Shown here in pieces: positions 25,701 through 37,500 of a stretch of DNA of 64,000 nt. The DNA lies in NCBI GenBank assembly GCA_012064415.1, contig SSNU01000174.1:1-64000 (forward strand), in the 5' to 3' direction. Under the pieces are notes generated by a model. That model did not search any database. It was not told the origin of the DNA and worked only from the letters and a program-made list of their open reading frames with translations. Each line of letters starts with the position of its first letter. Position 1 is the first letter of the stretch. This stretch comes from Gyrodactylus bullatarudis. Lineage: Eukaryota; Platyhelminthes; Monogenea; Gyrodactylidea; Gyrodactylidae. A program made the translations under genes and the position numbers.

Positions 25701-28700
25701 CATTGACTAAGGTCCACTTTAAATAAAATTATCAATATATGAGTTGGATTATTCTGGTTAGAAAGGCTTACATTCTTTGACTTGATGAACTTCGTGTGAG
25801 GAGAGAGCAACACCAGTTCCTGCAACCGAGTCAATCTGACCAGAGTAGATTTTCAACTTGAGCGGATCTAAAGCTCCAATGTAACCCAGAGTTCTGATAA
25901 CCTCGAGGCGTATTCTTCTTGACTCCTCGCGTCGGAGTAAATGGAAAAGATTAGAGAGGAGATTCTCATCGATTTTATAGGGTAGGACTACATATCCGAG
26001 GTTGGTTATTAATTGACCAAGGATGCGAACAGATACGAGACGTTTATTTTGACATGTCTTGTAGAGCATTGTCTGGGATAACAGAGACACTAGTTCATTC
26101 ATATGAGGCAAGAGGGTGTATGGCGCGACAGAAGACAGAGCTCCTATCGTCACCAAATAAGATATAACGACATTTGTAGATTCTGACCATGATCCATTTG
26201 AGTTGTCCTCCTCAAGTTCTTCCCAGTTGGATTTAAGCGCATTCCGAGGTTTAGATATGATCGAGTTCATTCCTTGATTTATATTGCCCATAATGAGAGA
26301 GTTGGGAAGATTTGTAGAGTGAAAATTCCAATCTGATTTATTCATCAGCTCCAACTGTTTAAGACTGCTGATGATGTTTTCAAACTGAAAATAATTTTAT
26401 CAAAATAAATTAAAAACCATCTAAAATTGGATGAGAAAACCATAATGAAATCTGGGTAACCTCAGTAAAAGTAGACTAATTTGGTCTAGCATATGATCAA
26501 TTTCAAGTTAGATTGATTGGTTTTAAAACCTCTGGTTGCATTTATGCTTGGATGGTGTTTCAGATCTGGACCAATGGATAAAATTGAAGTGGATTTTAAT
26601 TTTAACAGGCATTCCAGTACCTAAACGTATTTTATTATACATTTTCCATTTGAAATCTGATTTGGTGATATCGAGACAGCCAGAAAAGAGGTCAAGATAT
26701 GTATATTTTGAAAATTTAGATTAATCTTTTCGATTTGAATAAAAGCCCAAACTCACATCTTTATTGTAAATGTTGCAATTCGAGATTGAGTTTGAAATCC
26801 AACCCTCAAGATGGTTCGTATCAAAATTAGATGTGTTTATATTAGATGTGTTTGTATTGGAAATAAAGTTGTTTGCTGTAATAGCAGCATTCACTGCACT
26901 AATGGCAGCGTTCCTTGCAGTATTCAAACCTTTTTTGAGTAATTGGATTTTGGCGTTGGCTGGAAATTTTACAAAGAAAAATAGAATTTTTCGTAAAATT
27001 AATTTTCTAAAGCAGAAAATTACATGATGCTTTGCCCTGTTTTCCAATGACAGGTGTTGAGGTTATGATTTGAACATTGTGAAGTTTACTCGCAGCAAAA
27101 TTGACTGCTTTTGCAGCTTCCATAGTTGACTGGATGGCTAGTTGACTAGAAACCAATGCAAAGTTCATTAGATTAGGTCTCAGGAAGCCTTTATCCTCCA
27201 GTGTGGGCAGTTCAAATATTTTTGCCTGAGATTTGAAGCAAGCAAGAGCCTGTTGATTTACAATTCCAGCAATATCCCCAATCGGATGATCGTTTGGATT
27301 AATCGATAGCTTTGACGAATGACCAATATTTCCTTGATTCTCTAATGGAAATTTTAAAAACTTAGATAGTCTTTCAAAATCTTATTTTTAATTCAAACTT
27401 GCTTAATTTTGTGAAAAAGTTTACAGAATTTATAAGCATCATAGAACGCAATGATGGAGGCAGAGCATTTCTTATTTTGGGTATAAGACTAAACACTAAG
27501 GGGTCAGCATAAGGGATAAAGAATCTAGGCACAGATAAGACCATGTTCACTAGAAGGAGAGAGCTTTGTTCTTTATTCCGGGTTGAGCCATTGTGATCTA
27601 ATTCTGACAGGGTCTGAAATTAGTTTTAAAATTACAAGTTTATTATCTTCCCTCGTGGTAATGTCTCACTAACCATGTAGAATATTTTTCTTAGTTGGGG
27701 TTGAACGCAAGCTGGATTTATGTCGCTAAGTCTTCCGAGAATTCTCATCACTAAATAGCGCACTTCGAAGCATTCATCAAATATAGCTGAGAATAAATAG
27801 CCAAGGCGATTGGCCTGAGCCAAGTGCTCATCAAAAGTTATGTCGAGGGATTGGAAAACTCTCGTTCTAACTTGCGGATCTAGAAGAAGAAAAATTAGAA
27901 TTTCCAAAATGAGAATTTAACAATAGATACCCACCAGGATCAGATGTGCCTACTGTTAATAGTCGGACGAGAATATCTTCAAAAGTTTTCAAGGTTGTCC
28001 GCAAATTCAATTTGGAATTTTGGCTAACATTTAGCCATATTCTAATGTGATGGGCACACGCTGAAACAGCCTCCAGACGAATTTCTTTTATATTAGATTC
28101 AGAAATATTGATAAAATTGGTGCTAATATGTCGAATGAAATGAGCCAGGCTAAAACCTTCAAAATCAAAGGTACCCAAGATATACAGGGCTAGTACAGTG
28201 TTTGAGCACTGTTTTTCCCAAATCATTTGAATTTGTGATTCAATGTTGTTGAAACTTCTGTCACTTGAAAAAGCAGCTGCAGTCTGATAGACGTCATTCT
28301 TTGGATTTTTTAGAGAACTGCCTATTTGATGTTGTTGAGAGAGCGGATTCAACCGCATCTGTTGTCCCAATAGGGACCAAGGACTATTGGCAACTGATGA
28401 AGTCAGGTTAATATTGCTAACTTGACTTTGAATTGGGTTTTTCAACATATTCGGATCATTTATTCTATTCTCATTGCTACTCAAGGTGAATTTAAGATGC
28501 TTCAACAGAGATATCTAAATAATTATAACAATATTTAATGTATGTCTTACAGTGTATCATGAAAATAATTTTAATTTTCTACTCAAATTTAAAAAATATT
28601 TTTTAACCATCTGAGCATAAATAATGATTGACTATGATTTTATGAAATGGATAATTAGAATCTTTGGCTGTCTTACACAAGGCTGAATTTTTTGAGTCTT

Positions 28701-31700
28701 CAAAATGAGCTATCATGATCAGTAAATCGAGAGAAGAATTTTTTAGGATATTTCTAAAACTTGAATTCAAATCATGTTCTTTGGGTATGTGAATAAGATT
28801 CTTTTATCCCCTACATAGAACACTGGGCATCACAACCACAGATTGCTCTTCTAATTCTTTATTTCAAAAACCATAATGGTTTATCATACATTCATGAAGG
28901 ATTTTATTAAATTCAACTTTTGCAATCAATTTATCACTGATATTTTAAAATATTTGATCTTTAGTAAGTACACATGTTAAAATGAACACATGAGTGAGTG
29001 CAGGGATTCGTACGAATCACTAGTAAATTGTAAGAACCTTTCCCACGATTCACTAGTCAACTAGGGATTCATACGAATCCCTACTTTCACACGATTCACT
29101 GTAACATGTGTACTTACTAAAGATGAAAATAAGATTAAAAATCACTTACCTGAATATCCTGTTTTAAACTGGGAATATTATCGGCTAGAATTTGACAAGT
29201 ATTGACAAGAAGTCGAGAGAGACCACAGTCGAAGAGGAGCGGAAGGAATGATTTCATTTGATCGGAGAAACTCTGGCCTAAACTCTCAGACATGAGGCAT
29301 ATACTCAAGAACATGACTGTCTCTAGTTGTACATTTCTTTTTCTAAATTTTAGTAATGAGTGTAATGATTAAATTCTATCATAGTTTACAGGTATTTTCA
29401 AAATTACTTTCCCGGAAGGCATGCCTTTAACTGTGGCATAAACTTTGACAAATATCCACACAGGGAGAATTCACTCCTCAAATATTTGGCAATAATGACT
29501 ATTGTTAGAATAGCGTACGGTTTCTCTCGGTCCTTCTGTATGCAATTGAAGAGCCAGTCGAAGATGAATTGATGTCTGGATCTACATTTTTGTTTAAAAA
29601 ATGAATTAATCAATATAATCTGCTTTTTCAAATCATATACATGGTAAGTAGGGTGGTCAGAAAATAGCGATAATTTCACAAAAAATAGCATTTTATCCTG
29701 AAAAATAGCAATATTTTAGATAATTGAATTTCAAAAATTAGCAATACCCAAATTCATCCCTTTAAAAAGTAATAGTTCTTCAGTAATAGTTTATTTATTG
29801 CCATGTTCGATGGAATATTTGATTAAACTATGTTTTTGTGTTGTTGAAAGTTTCAACTTGAAACTAGGATTCCGTACACAATTTACCCAATGGTAATACT
29901 CTGATTGGTTTAAAAATAATTATAAAATAGTATTCGAGATAGATCAAAAATTTTCTTCGTTCCTTTGGTCGTTAACAGGATTCAACGGGTTCGAAATATA
30001 TATCGAAATAATATATTACAATATTAGGTTATTTAAGGGATTTGATTTCGTTTGAGGACAATGATTTTATCATGGAAAAGAAAGCAAGGCTTTTTATGTG
30101 TAAGTTTTGTAATTTTCAAATTGTTTGGTGAGCAAATTAATAAGCTAAAAAATAGCAGAATACATAAGCAAAATTATTTCATAAACTAAAAAAGAGACTA
30201 AAGTATGCTTTACATCATTTCAATCAGATTTCATTGCTTATTAACATACTAAAAATAGCATTTCGACCGCCCTAATGATAATTATAACTTATCATAGATA
30301 ACTGACCGTATGATGATATCTTTTATCTCGTAAAATTAATACACAGAGGAAACTCACTCATATTGTAAGAACGCTGGAACATTGAGGCTAATCAAGGATG
30401 GTAATAGTGCCATAATTATCTGAATTAATCGGCTATTTCTACCGACATCTGAAATTGCTTTGAAAACAGTAGACCAAATCTTGTCAAGATTTTCCTGGAG
30501 CAATTTACCACAATTTTCACTTGACGTCGTCTTTGAACGACTGCTAAACTTGGAATCTTGGTCATTATTGAACTTTTTATTCAGTCCATTCAAATTTAAA
30601 GGGTCATGTGAGAAGGATTTAAGGTGAGCCAAATTCCAATTCGGTCCATTTATAGGATCCAATAGGAACAATGAGTCCAGGCGATTTTCAATATTCGAAT
30701 TTGATGGCCATTGAGCCCGAAGAACGGTCTGTATAGATTGCAATGATTCATTTGTTGAGCTACAAATCAAGTCCAAGACTTGCTAGAAGACCAAGATGAG
30801 TCTTTCTTTAATATTAGAAGTTTTCTCTTTAGTCAGACTTACCAAATCTGCAATTTTATTCAATCGTGAAATCAAATTCAAATAATCCCCATTGTAGCAC
30901 AAAATTAATTCAGTCAAGATCAAAAGATTTCCATGGAGAATTTCTTCCTTGTTCAGCTTTTTCAAGGCCATTATCAAAGTTTGATGTCTCTGTAGAGAAA
31001 TTTATTTTTTGATCAATTTTGAAAATCAGTATTTATGGAAAACTTACCCTGTCGTTTGAATTGAGATCTTTGATCATTTCAATGGGAGATTTTAGAGCTT
31101 CACTAAGACACCCCTTATACCAGCGAAAAGCGTTAATTAATCGAGTAGATTTATCACCTTGAAAGATATCATCTGATAATGTCATTTCAGCCAGAGTATT
31201 GATTGATAAGTTATTTTTTTTCATTTCTCGTTCTTTGCTCTTTCGATTGATTTCTCGTTCAACGATTACATTCAGAGCAGCTCTCAGGGTTAATGAAGAA
31301 AATTCGCGAACTGTACTACTCTTATCTCGGATGTAAATCAAGATTGTATTGTAAAAGAGGGAAACGTTCTGATAAAAACTTGTGGGGGTTTGTAAAGCAA
31401 TTTCCCTGATAGTGAGAATTGAAAACTGTCGATGGTATTCATTTTTCGATTCATCAAAAACCATTTCTGAAGCTAGCTTGAACTGTTTCTCAACAAAATC
31501 AATAGGAAATAAGAGACCCATTTGTCCAAGAAGTCTTGCTTCTAGAGCAGACAGGTGAATGTCGGGCGTGATAAGTTTTGTATTGATTAAATTGGCAATG
31601 GATAAACAAAAAGATTGAATAGAGATAAAATCCACGTCAATCAGACAACTAAGTGCATATAATGAACCTTTAATTTCATTCTTGTCTGAGCTAAGCAAGT

Positions 31701-31887
31701 AATTCTTTAACTCTGTACATAACTGATCGAGGAAAAGCATGTATGCTTGACTGGATACTTCTTTTAGATCCGACTCTACATATCTACGAAGGATAATAGC
31801 TGCCTTTATCTTTTCATTGTCATCAGAAACACGTAATTTGGATAAAAATTTTTGAGGTTTAACTGAATAATTCTGTTGAGTAAACAT
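13794..31887 (-). CDS. TOR: Serine/threonine kinase TOR (target of rapamycin)
   Basis: Twenty-six exons join in phase to 3231 aa (human mTOR is 2549). The start [20 protein letters not shown] begins at 31887. Exons 31048-31887, 30843-30989, 30358-30782, 29408-29581, 29150-29342, 27935-28514, 27674-27879, 27425-27613, 27024-27339, 26757-26959, 25772-26384, 25472-25716, 25149-25406, 24826-25089 and 24610-24768 encode HEAT repeats. Exons 23578-24546, 23281-23426, 22925-23222, 21686-22009, 18109-18380 and 16637-17492 encode the FAT domain ([31 protein letters not shown]). The FRB domain is 16259-16555 ([26 protein letters not shown]). The kinase is 15865-16199, 15491-15761 and 14902-15416, with [16 protein letters not shown], catalytic [10 protein letters not shown] and HIDFGDCFD. 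The last exon 13794-14394 ends in FATC ...[14 protein letters not shown]. Most introns are 55-65 bp; the largest (3.3 kb) holds foldback elements. TOR is the growth and nutrient kinase of TORC1/2. Confidence 0.95.
18713..19424. repeat. Foldback element, hairpin family A (about 0.7 kb)
   Basis: Long imperfect inverted repeat. It starts TAGCTTTTCTCGATGAGTTT and ends CATCGAGAATAGCTT. The arms share ATCTCATTTTTTCATCAAGG, GGAATCAAACGT and AACTTTGAGTTGAAAATT in mirrored order. The centre near 19070-19090 has CAAGCAGTAAAAACGATCG. No coding content. It lies in TOR intron 19. Confidence 0.8.
20150..20285. repeat. Central hairpin in the nested palindrome
   Basis: Arms ACCTTGAATAAAAATTAGTA... (20162 on) and ...TACTAGTTTTTATTGAAG (to 20286) are reverse complements. 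They share TAGATTTAATTGGGATATAAC. A short loop lies at about 20215-20235. Confidence 0.75.
20528..20803. repeat. Hairpin inserted in the right arm of the nested palindrome
   Basis: Arms begin ATATATAGTAAAATAAAACA and end TATTTTACTATATAT. The inner arms ATTCAATACGTAAATTGGGG and its complement frame a loop at about 20615-20705. It interrupts sequence that is continuous in the left arm, so it looks like a later insertion. Confidence 0.7.
22145..22400. repeat. Hairpin family A remnant in TOR intron 18
   Basis: Mirrored ends: GATTTTTTCATCAAAAATTCG near 22177 and CGAAATTTTGATGAAAGAATC near 22350, with outer similarity around ATGATTTTTACG/TAAAATCATAAATTC. A further single terminus of the family is at about 22565-22620. 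The rest of this 915-bp intron is plain AT-rich DNA. Confidence 0.5.
28957..29124. mobile_element. 168-bp MITE in TOR intron 5
   Basis: Terminal inverted repeats ATCTTTAGTAAGTACACATG (28957 on) and CATGTGTACTTACTAAAGAT (ending 29124) are perfect over 20 bp. The internal sequence is also partly symmetrical (GGGATTCGTACGAATC and GGGATTCATACGAATCCC). No coding capacity. Confidence 0.85.
29649..30274. mobile_element. TIR element (about 0.63 kb) in TOR intron 3
   Basis: The left end TAGGGTGGTCAGAAAATAGC and the right end GCATTTCGACCGCCCTA form imperfect terminal inverted repeats of the TAGGGYGGTC type, reminiscent of non-autonomous DNA transposons. AAAAATAGC is repeated near both ends. No transposase recognised; superfamily not assigned. 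Confidence 0.6.
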
Positions 31888-32102
31888 TCTTGGTAATTTT
31901 AAGAGTTTTTTCAATAATTTATGAAATGAAGGAAGTTGAAAGATGAATTATTAATCTTGAATGTGACAGGAATTACATAATATCCTGGAAAAATTATCCA
32001 AAATTTTGTAAATTTTGTCAATTGAAAAAAATGATTTTCACTCAATCATTATACTTGGTTTAGGTGGATTGACAATTTAAAAGTATCACATTTTTCCCAA
32101 AA
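31888..32102. promoter_or_regulatory. Bidirectional promoter region TOR / GRWD1
   Basis: The 215 bp between the divergent TOR and GRWD1 start codons must hold the 5' UTRs and core promoters of both genes unless transcription starts inside either. No TATA box is obvious. Confidence 0.5.
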
Positions 32103-33395
32103 ATGGCTCATATTGATGAGGAGCAAACTATGGAAGTCGATGAGGAGGTTGAAGAAATTGAATGTGAAGATGAAGACGAAGATATGATAGTAGATGAATC
32201 AGCTTACCGGCTCTACTACCCTTTCACAACAGACAACCCATGTCTAAGTTTTGATATAATCACAGACTGTCTTGGAAATGAGCGAGTCGCTGAGCGTGGG
32301 GGCGATCCCATCACAGCTTATATAGTATCTGGATCCCAGACTAACTCGGATTTCAGTGATATTTACATTATGAAACTAGATAACATGAAACCTTTTGAGG
32401 AAATTAAAAATGAAGAGGATGCTGAGAGTTCTGATTCAGAAGATGATCTTGATGATCAACCAGAATTAGAATGTCTAAGAATAAAGAACAGTGGTAATAT
32501 TAATCGTCTTCGCTCAACTCTGTTTTCAAATCAATATTTTGTGGCCTGCATGAATGAAGACAAATCCTTGAATATTTTTAACATTTCCAAGCACATTGCC
32601 GCTCTGAATGACTCCGCTAAAATGACAGACTTTGTTAAAAATCCTGAAGCAACAGCACCTTCTTTTACTAGTAAACTAAAAAACGAAGGATATGCTGTTG
32701 ACTGGCATCCTACAGACAAGCAAGGTTACCTCCTAACAGGTGATGGTAGCGGAGTTGTCACAGTTTGGGCTCCAAATGAAACAAATTGGGTCAATCTAAT
32801 TTCTTTTGATAGCTTACACTCACAATCTGTGGAAGATGTTCAATGGTCCCCGACAGAGCCAACTGTTTTCATTAGTGTTTCTGTTGACAAGTCTATTTGT
32901 ATATCTGATATTAGAGTGAGAAATAAATCAATGATTACAGTTGCTGATGCTCATTCTAAAGATATCAACGTTTGCAATTGGTCCAAGCTGGATTCTTCGA
33001 AATTGGTTACTGGAAGTGACGATTGCACGATCAGAGTTTGGGATCTTAAACTTATACAACAACAAGCATCTCAGTCCTTTATTCCTGGAGTGGAAAGATA
33101 TACACATTTGTTCGACTTTCATAAAAAACCAATTACTTCCGTTGAATGGAGTAAACATGAGACCAGTGTCTTTTTAGCAACCTCAGAGGATAACGTGACA
33201 ACAATTTGGGACATTGATCTCGAGGCTGATGCTGGTGAGGAGAAGCAAGAGGAATCAGAAATTCCAGTCAATTTACTCTTCACCCACGGAGGTCAGACTG
33301 AAGTTAAGGAGGCCCACTGGCACTCTCAAATTCCCGGTCTTGTTATATCAACAGCTAGTTCGGGCTTTCATGTGTTCCGTACTATTAATGTTTAG
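32103..33395 (+). CDS. GRWD1: Glutamate-rich WD repeat-containing protein 1 homolog
   Basis: Intronless, 430 aa (human GRWD1 446). The acidic N-terminus (EVEEIECEDEDEDMIVDE) is followed by YRLYYPFTTDNPCLSFDI, the segment that matches the histone-binding N-terminal helix region of RBAP/GRWD proteins. A second acidic patch (ESSDSEDDLDDQPELE) comes next, then WD repeats with VDWHPTDKQGYLLTGD, VEDVQWSPTEPTVF, DINVCNWSKLDSSKLVTG and SVEWSKHETSVFLATSEDN. The yeast counterpart Rrb1 chaperones ribosomal protein L3 for 60S assembly; the animal protein also has a histone-binding role at replication origins. It is the only complete single-exon gene here. An AATAAA signal lies at 33411-33416, 16 bp after the stop. 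It shares a 215-bp divergent promoter with TOR. Confidence 0.93.
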   Translation: MAHIDEEQTMEVDEEVEEIECEDEDEDMIVDESAYRLYYPFTTDNPCLSFDIITDCLGNERVAERGGDPITAYIVSGSQTNSDFSDIYIMKLDNMKPFEEIKNEEDAESSDSEDDLDDQPELECLRIKNSGNINRLRSTLFSNQYFVACMNEDKSLNIFNISKHIAALNDSAKMTDFVKNPEATAPSFTSKLKNEGYAVDWHPTDKQGYLLTGDGSGVVTVWAPNETNWVNLISFDSLHSQSVEDVQWSPTEPTVFISVSVDKSICISDIRVRNKSMITVADAHSKDINVCNWSKLDSSKLVTGSDDCTIRVWDLKLIQQQASQSFIPGVERYTHLFDFHKKPITSVEWSKHETSVFLATSEDNVTTIWDIDLEADAGEEKQEESEIPVNLLFTHGGQTEVKEAHWHSQIPGLVISTASSGFHVFRTINV

Positions 33396-34598
33396 AAAAG
33401 TTTTGTTTTCAATAAAAAAATTTATTTTCAACTGACGTCATGATATTAAAAAAATTTATATTTAGGCATAAATTCTAGAGGAGAAAATTCTGTTTAATTA
33501 TTTTCTTTGAATCAAGGGGATCTGATAAAATAATTTCAAATGGGTCTTTTCGGGAAGAATAAAGGGTTAAATATTTTTACGGAGTAATAAATAAAATTTG
33601 TGTGAAAAAAACAATAAAATTTTAGTAAAAAAGATCAATGCATAATATTATACAGTTGTGTGTAGGGATGATAAGATACAAATGTAATAAGACATGGGGC
33701 GGATATTTTTTTGGGCTAGTATTGAATTATTCATACAGATTGATAAACACATTGAACGATTATAAAAAAACCAAGGTTAAAAATTGCATGTCAACAACAA
33801 AAAGGAATAATGAGGTAGGAGATTATATATGCATATATACGCTGGGAGAATGTGGAAAGCAAATGTAATAATAAAAAAGTAGAAACAGTAAGAAACACAG
33901 AGTAGGAGTACCTTCACATTTTGACGAAAATGATTGTCATTATTCTTCTGGTACATACACATACTTGTATGGTGAGTATATAACCTATGGAGGAAATATG
34001 GAATTAGTTGAATAACAGTTTTTGGTTTGACATTTATTATTTGTCCAAAAAATGTATTACTCCCTCTTTACATTTCGCTCTTGGACTAAACTAAGAAATA
34101 GTCATGGATAAAAAGTTAATTCTAAATTAATATGTAATGTTTCTTCATAAAAGCCTTACGAATCTAAAATTGTTTTAACGCAATTATTTTTAGTTCAAGA
34201 ATTATCGATCAAAGATTTGGACATTTTTTGATCCAAAAATTGGCTCTCTTGAAAGCTTTAGCAGATAGAATTCAGGCGATTGTATATTTGAGTCCTACGG
34301 GTATGATTACTCGTTAAAATTAAAATCAACTTTCTTTGGATTAGTATAGCACGAGTTTGACGAATGATGGAGCTAAGATTTTTGCTAATTCCAGGAGATT
34401 TATAGATTTCCTATCGAATGGGTGGTAAACCAAGTATTTTCTTAGGCTTAGATATATAATAATGAGATGCCTAAGTGGTATCTATGTGTCTTTAAATTAA
34501 TTATTTGTAAAAAAATTTATAAATGATTCTTTATAAGGTTCAACCTCGAAGAGAACTAAAAGAATTAAACCAAGCTGAATGACTTACAAAAAGTAAAG
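33396..34598. other. Intergenic region between GRWD1 and NCK 3' ends
   Basis: Holds the GRWD1 poly(A) signal (33411-33416), the 3' UTR of NCK on the minus strand and a dispersed-repeat copy (34156-34487). No further gene is supported; short frames at 33638-33868 and 33777-33962 show no recognisable protein. Confidence 0.6.
34156..34487 (+). repeat. Dispersed repeat copy 2
   Basis: Same orientation as 7873-8218, with matching blocks in the same order from TTACGAATCTA to GCCTAAGTGGT. Divergence is substantial, so both copies are old. Confidence 0.7.
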
Positions 34599-37500
34599 TT
34601 AGTTATTCGAATTTGTTGGTCCATATCCAGGATGACGGAAGGGTCTTTTGAGGAATTGCTTATCTGATTCAAACTTGTAAATGGGATATCGTATATAGTG
34701 GGCAATGAGATTGGCTAATGAACTGAAATTCTTTTGACCAATCAGGAAAGTGTTATCAATAACGCGGACTTTAAAGTTTCGATTCTTATTTCCAGCTCGC
34801 ATGGTAACTGTTAAATCCCCCGGATGGGTTTCACTATCACGAATGACGAAATCACCAATCTCGCCAAAGTTTGCCAACATACTTTCACAATCTGCCCGGG
34901 ATATATTACCCCAGTACCAGGGCTCATTTTTGAATTCTGGTTTCTTCGACGATGAAGCATACTGAAGTCGCAAAGATTCTCCATCAACTTGAAATATGAA
35001 AGAAATGTATGCCAAAATAAATCAATAATAATTTTTCTATGAGAGAAAAATACTCTTTGAAATGTTTGATTAATATTGAAAGAATCCATATTGAATTATT
35101 GATCTTTCCCAGTGATTAGAAATACTCAAGTATTAACCAAACTATAGCTGTAGATTGACGAAGAAACATGGTAGAGAGTGAAGTGTGAAAAGGATGTGAT
35201 ATCTCTTAAATTAGTACTAGGTTGGATAAAAAACACAATCGAGACGAGACATTATGTTGAGAATCCAGAAATCTTGTGTGTTATCAACGATAAAAGTATA
35301 AACATTATTTTTGTTTAAAACACGCCAAGTGGCACTCAACATGCAAAGAAAGAAAACTACAATTATTTTTGTCTAAGACTGTCTGTTAATATCCAATAGA
35401 TGGAGATGAATGATAAATAAAGAATTTGATAATCTCATTAATCGACTTGTGTAGATTTATACATTGCAAGTAGATAATAATATTTGTAAGAATTAGACGA
35501 ATACAATTCAATTGGAAAATAAAAACTTGTTCTTGTTTAATTTCTTTTGAGTATAACGGCCAATTTCCGAAATTTCGTTGAGCATTGAAAAATGGTGGGT
35601 TTGATAAATCCATGAGGATATAGTAGTCTGAAAAATTCACTATCTCAAGTGGCAAACAACAACTTTTTATTAAGACTTATATTAGATCCTAATGTTGATC
35701 TGAATAGAATCTTAGGATCTTGCTGAGATACCATGTACTGATACTAGTATTAAAAAAAGCTCCTCGTTTCTAGAAGATTCAGTTTCTTTTTCCTATCAGA
35801 AATAGTTCCTTCATTAATAGAAGTAAAGTTGAATCAAAAATTTGCACAAATTCTTTTGGAATTATAGAGAGAGAATTTCCTTTGTTGAGATTGCTTAATG
35901 AATGCAATTTTGATTGATGAACATAAGGAATAAAAGTGTAGAATAATATATAAGTATCCATCTAAATACAGTATCTAAAGTGGGAGAATTCTGGGTTGAA
36001 TTGATAGAATAAAAGAAAAATCAATAAAAATTATTATTAATTGATCGAATCTTTGTTTCAAATTTCAATCACTTCTTACAGAGCCAATACAAACCAGAGA
36101 ATAAGCTAAATGATTATAAATCTAACAGTTCTATTAACGCTCTCAGGTCCGAGCCAATTTAATTACTGCAGAGTATAGTAAATATGAATATTCGGAATCA
36201 GCATGAATTTTATATTGTTTAATTATCTGAGAATCTTTTCATAGAAATTAATTTTTTACACGTTTCTATACATTTCCCCGTCTTCTTTTAAGCAATAACA
36301 TTAGCAATTTCTAAACTCTTTGCTAAAATGTTTAGGTTCAATATTTTGGAATATATATGGCTCATGGTCCTCAAATATTAATATCAAGTATTTAAAATGG
36401 GAAATAGACTCTTGTTTTTAGCAAATAGATAAACAGAATTAATGAAAAATTTATACAGAAATTTCATTTGAAAATTACCATGGGGTCCATTTTTTGAATT
36501 GTAATTTCCATTGTTATTGTTATTATAATTGCTGACAATAGATCCATTATTGACAGTGGACAGGGAATTATTCAAGGCAGGAGAATTACTTTCATGAGGG
36601 TTGTAGCTGTTCAAAAGGCTGGCTGATTTACCAGAGTTTACATCATTATTATTGGCAGACTTGCCGTTTGTGTTCAAATTGAAGGAGGCAACATTATGAT
36701 TGAGGTTATTAATCGAGGTGCTAAAGGAATCTGATGGATTCTCGGGACTCTTCAACCCGGAGAAGTTATTTGAATCTGAAGGTAATACTTTAATATAGTT
36801 TGTAGGTACAAGGCCAACTTCACCACGAGCATTTCTACATCGCCACCACTCTGGATCATCAATCGGTTTTTCAATAACATTGAGCACTTCGTGGGCATTA
36901 AAGGATAATTCTTCGTCTTGTATTTTATTGAAAGGAAACAAGGTCAGGACCCTATGCAGAATGGGCTCTGTTGAAGAGGTGATATGTGAAGATGGAGGAA
37001 TATTGTTATTGTTATTATTATTTGTTTTAACTGAATGAAAGTGACCCTGATAACTTGGAGGAATTGGATTATTATTATGACAAGTCCCATTCTGATTGTT
37101 GGCATTGCTTGATGGTGATAATTTGTACATGAAATTAGGCACATCAGAGACGTTTATAGCTGAGTTTGCACCAGCAATTTTACCATTATCTGCCATAGAA
37201 TTTCCATTTGTGGATGTTCGACCCAAAGAGTTTGAAGTTGACATGTATTTTCTAATAAATAAAATAAATGATTAGAATATTAGTTCAGTCATAGAGTTTA
37301 ACCATTTCTTTTATAATTTCTCCAAAGCCTTGAAGTCCAAGGGATAACAGAAATGAAGGTATTAGATTAATCTGATGATTTTTAAAATAGTTTACCCTTT
37401 ATAATCCTTCAGTGAATATATATTTATGTAGTTATAAATCAAGGAACTCGTTGTCTGTTAAATAGACTCCTGAAAAGAATTTTGGATATAAATAAACAAA

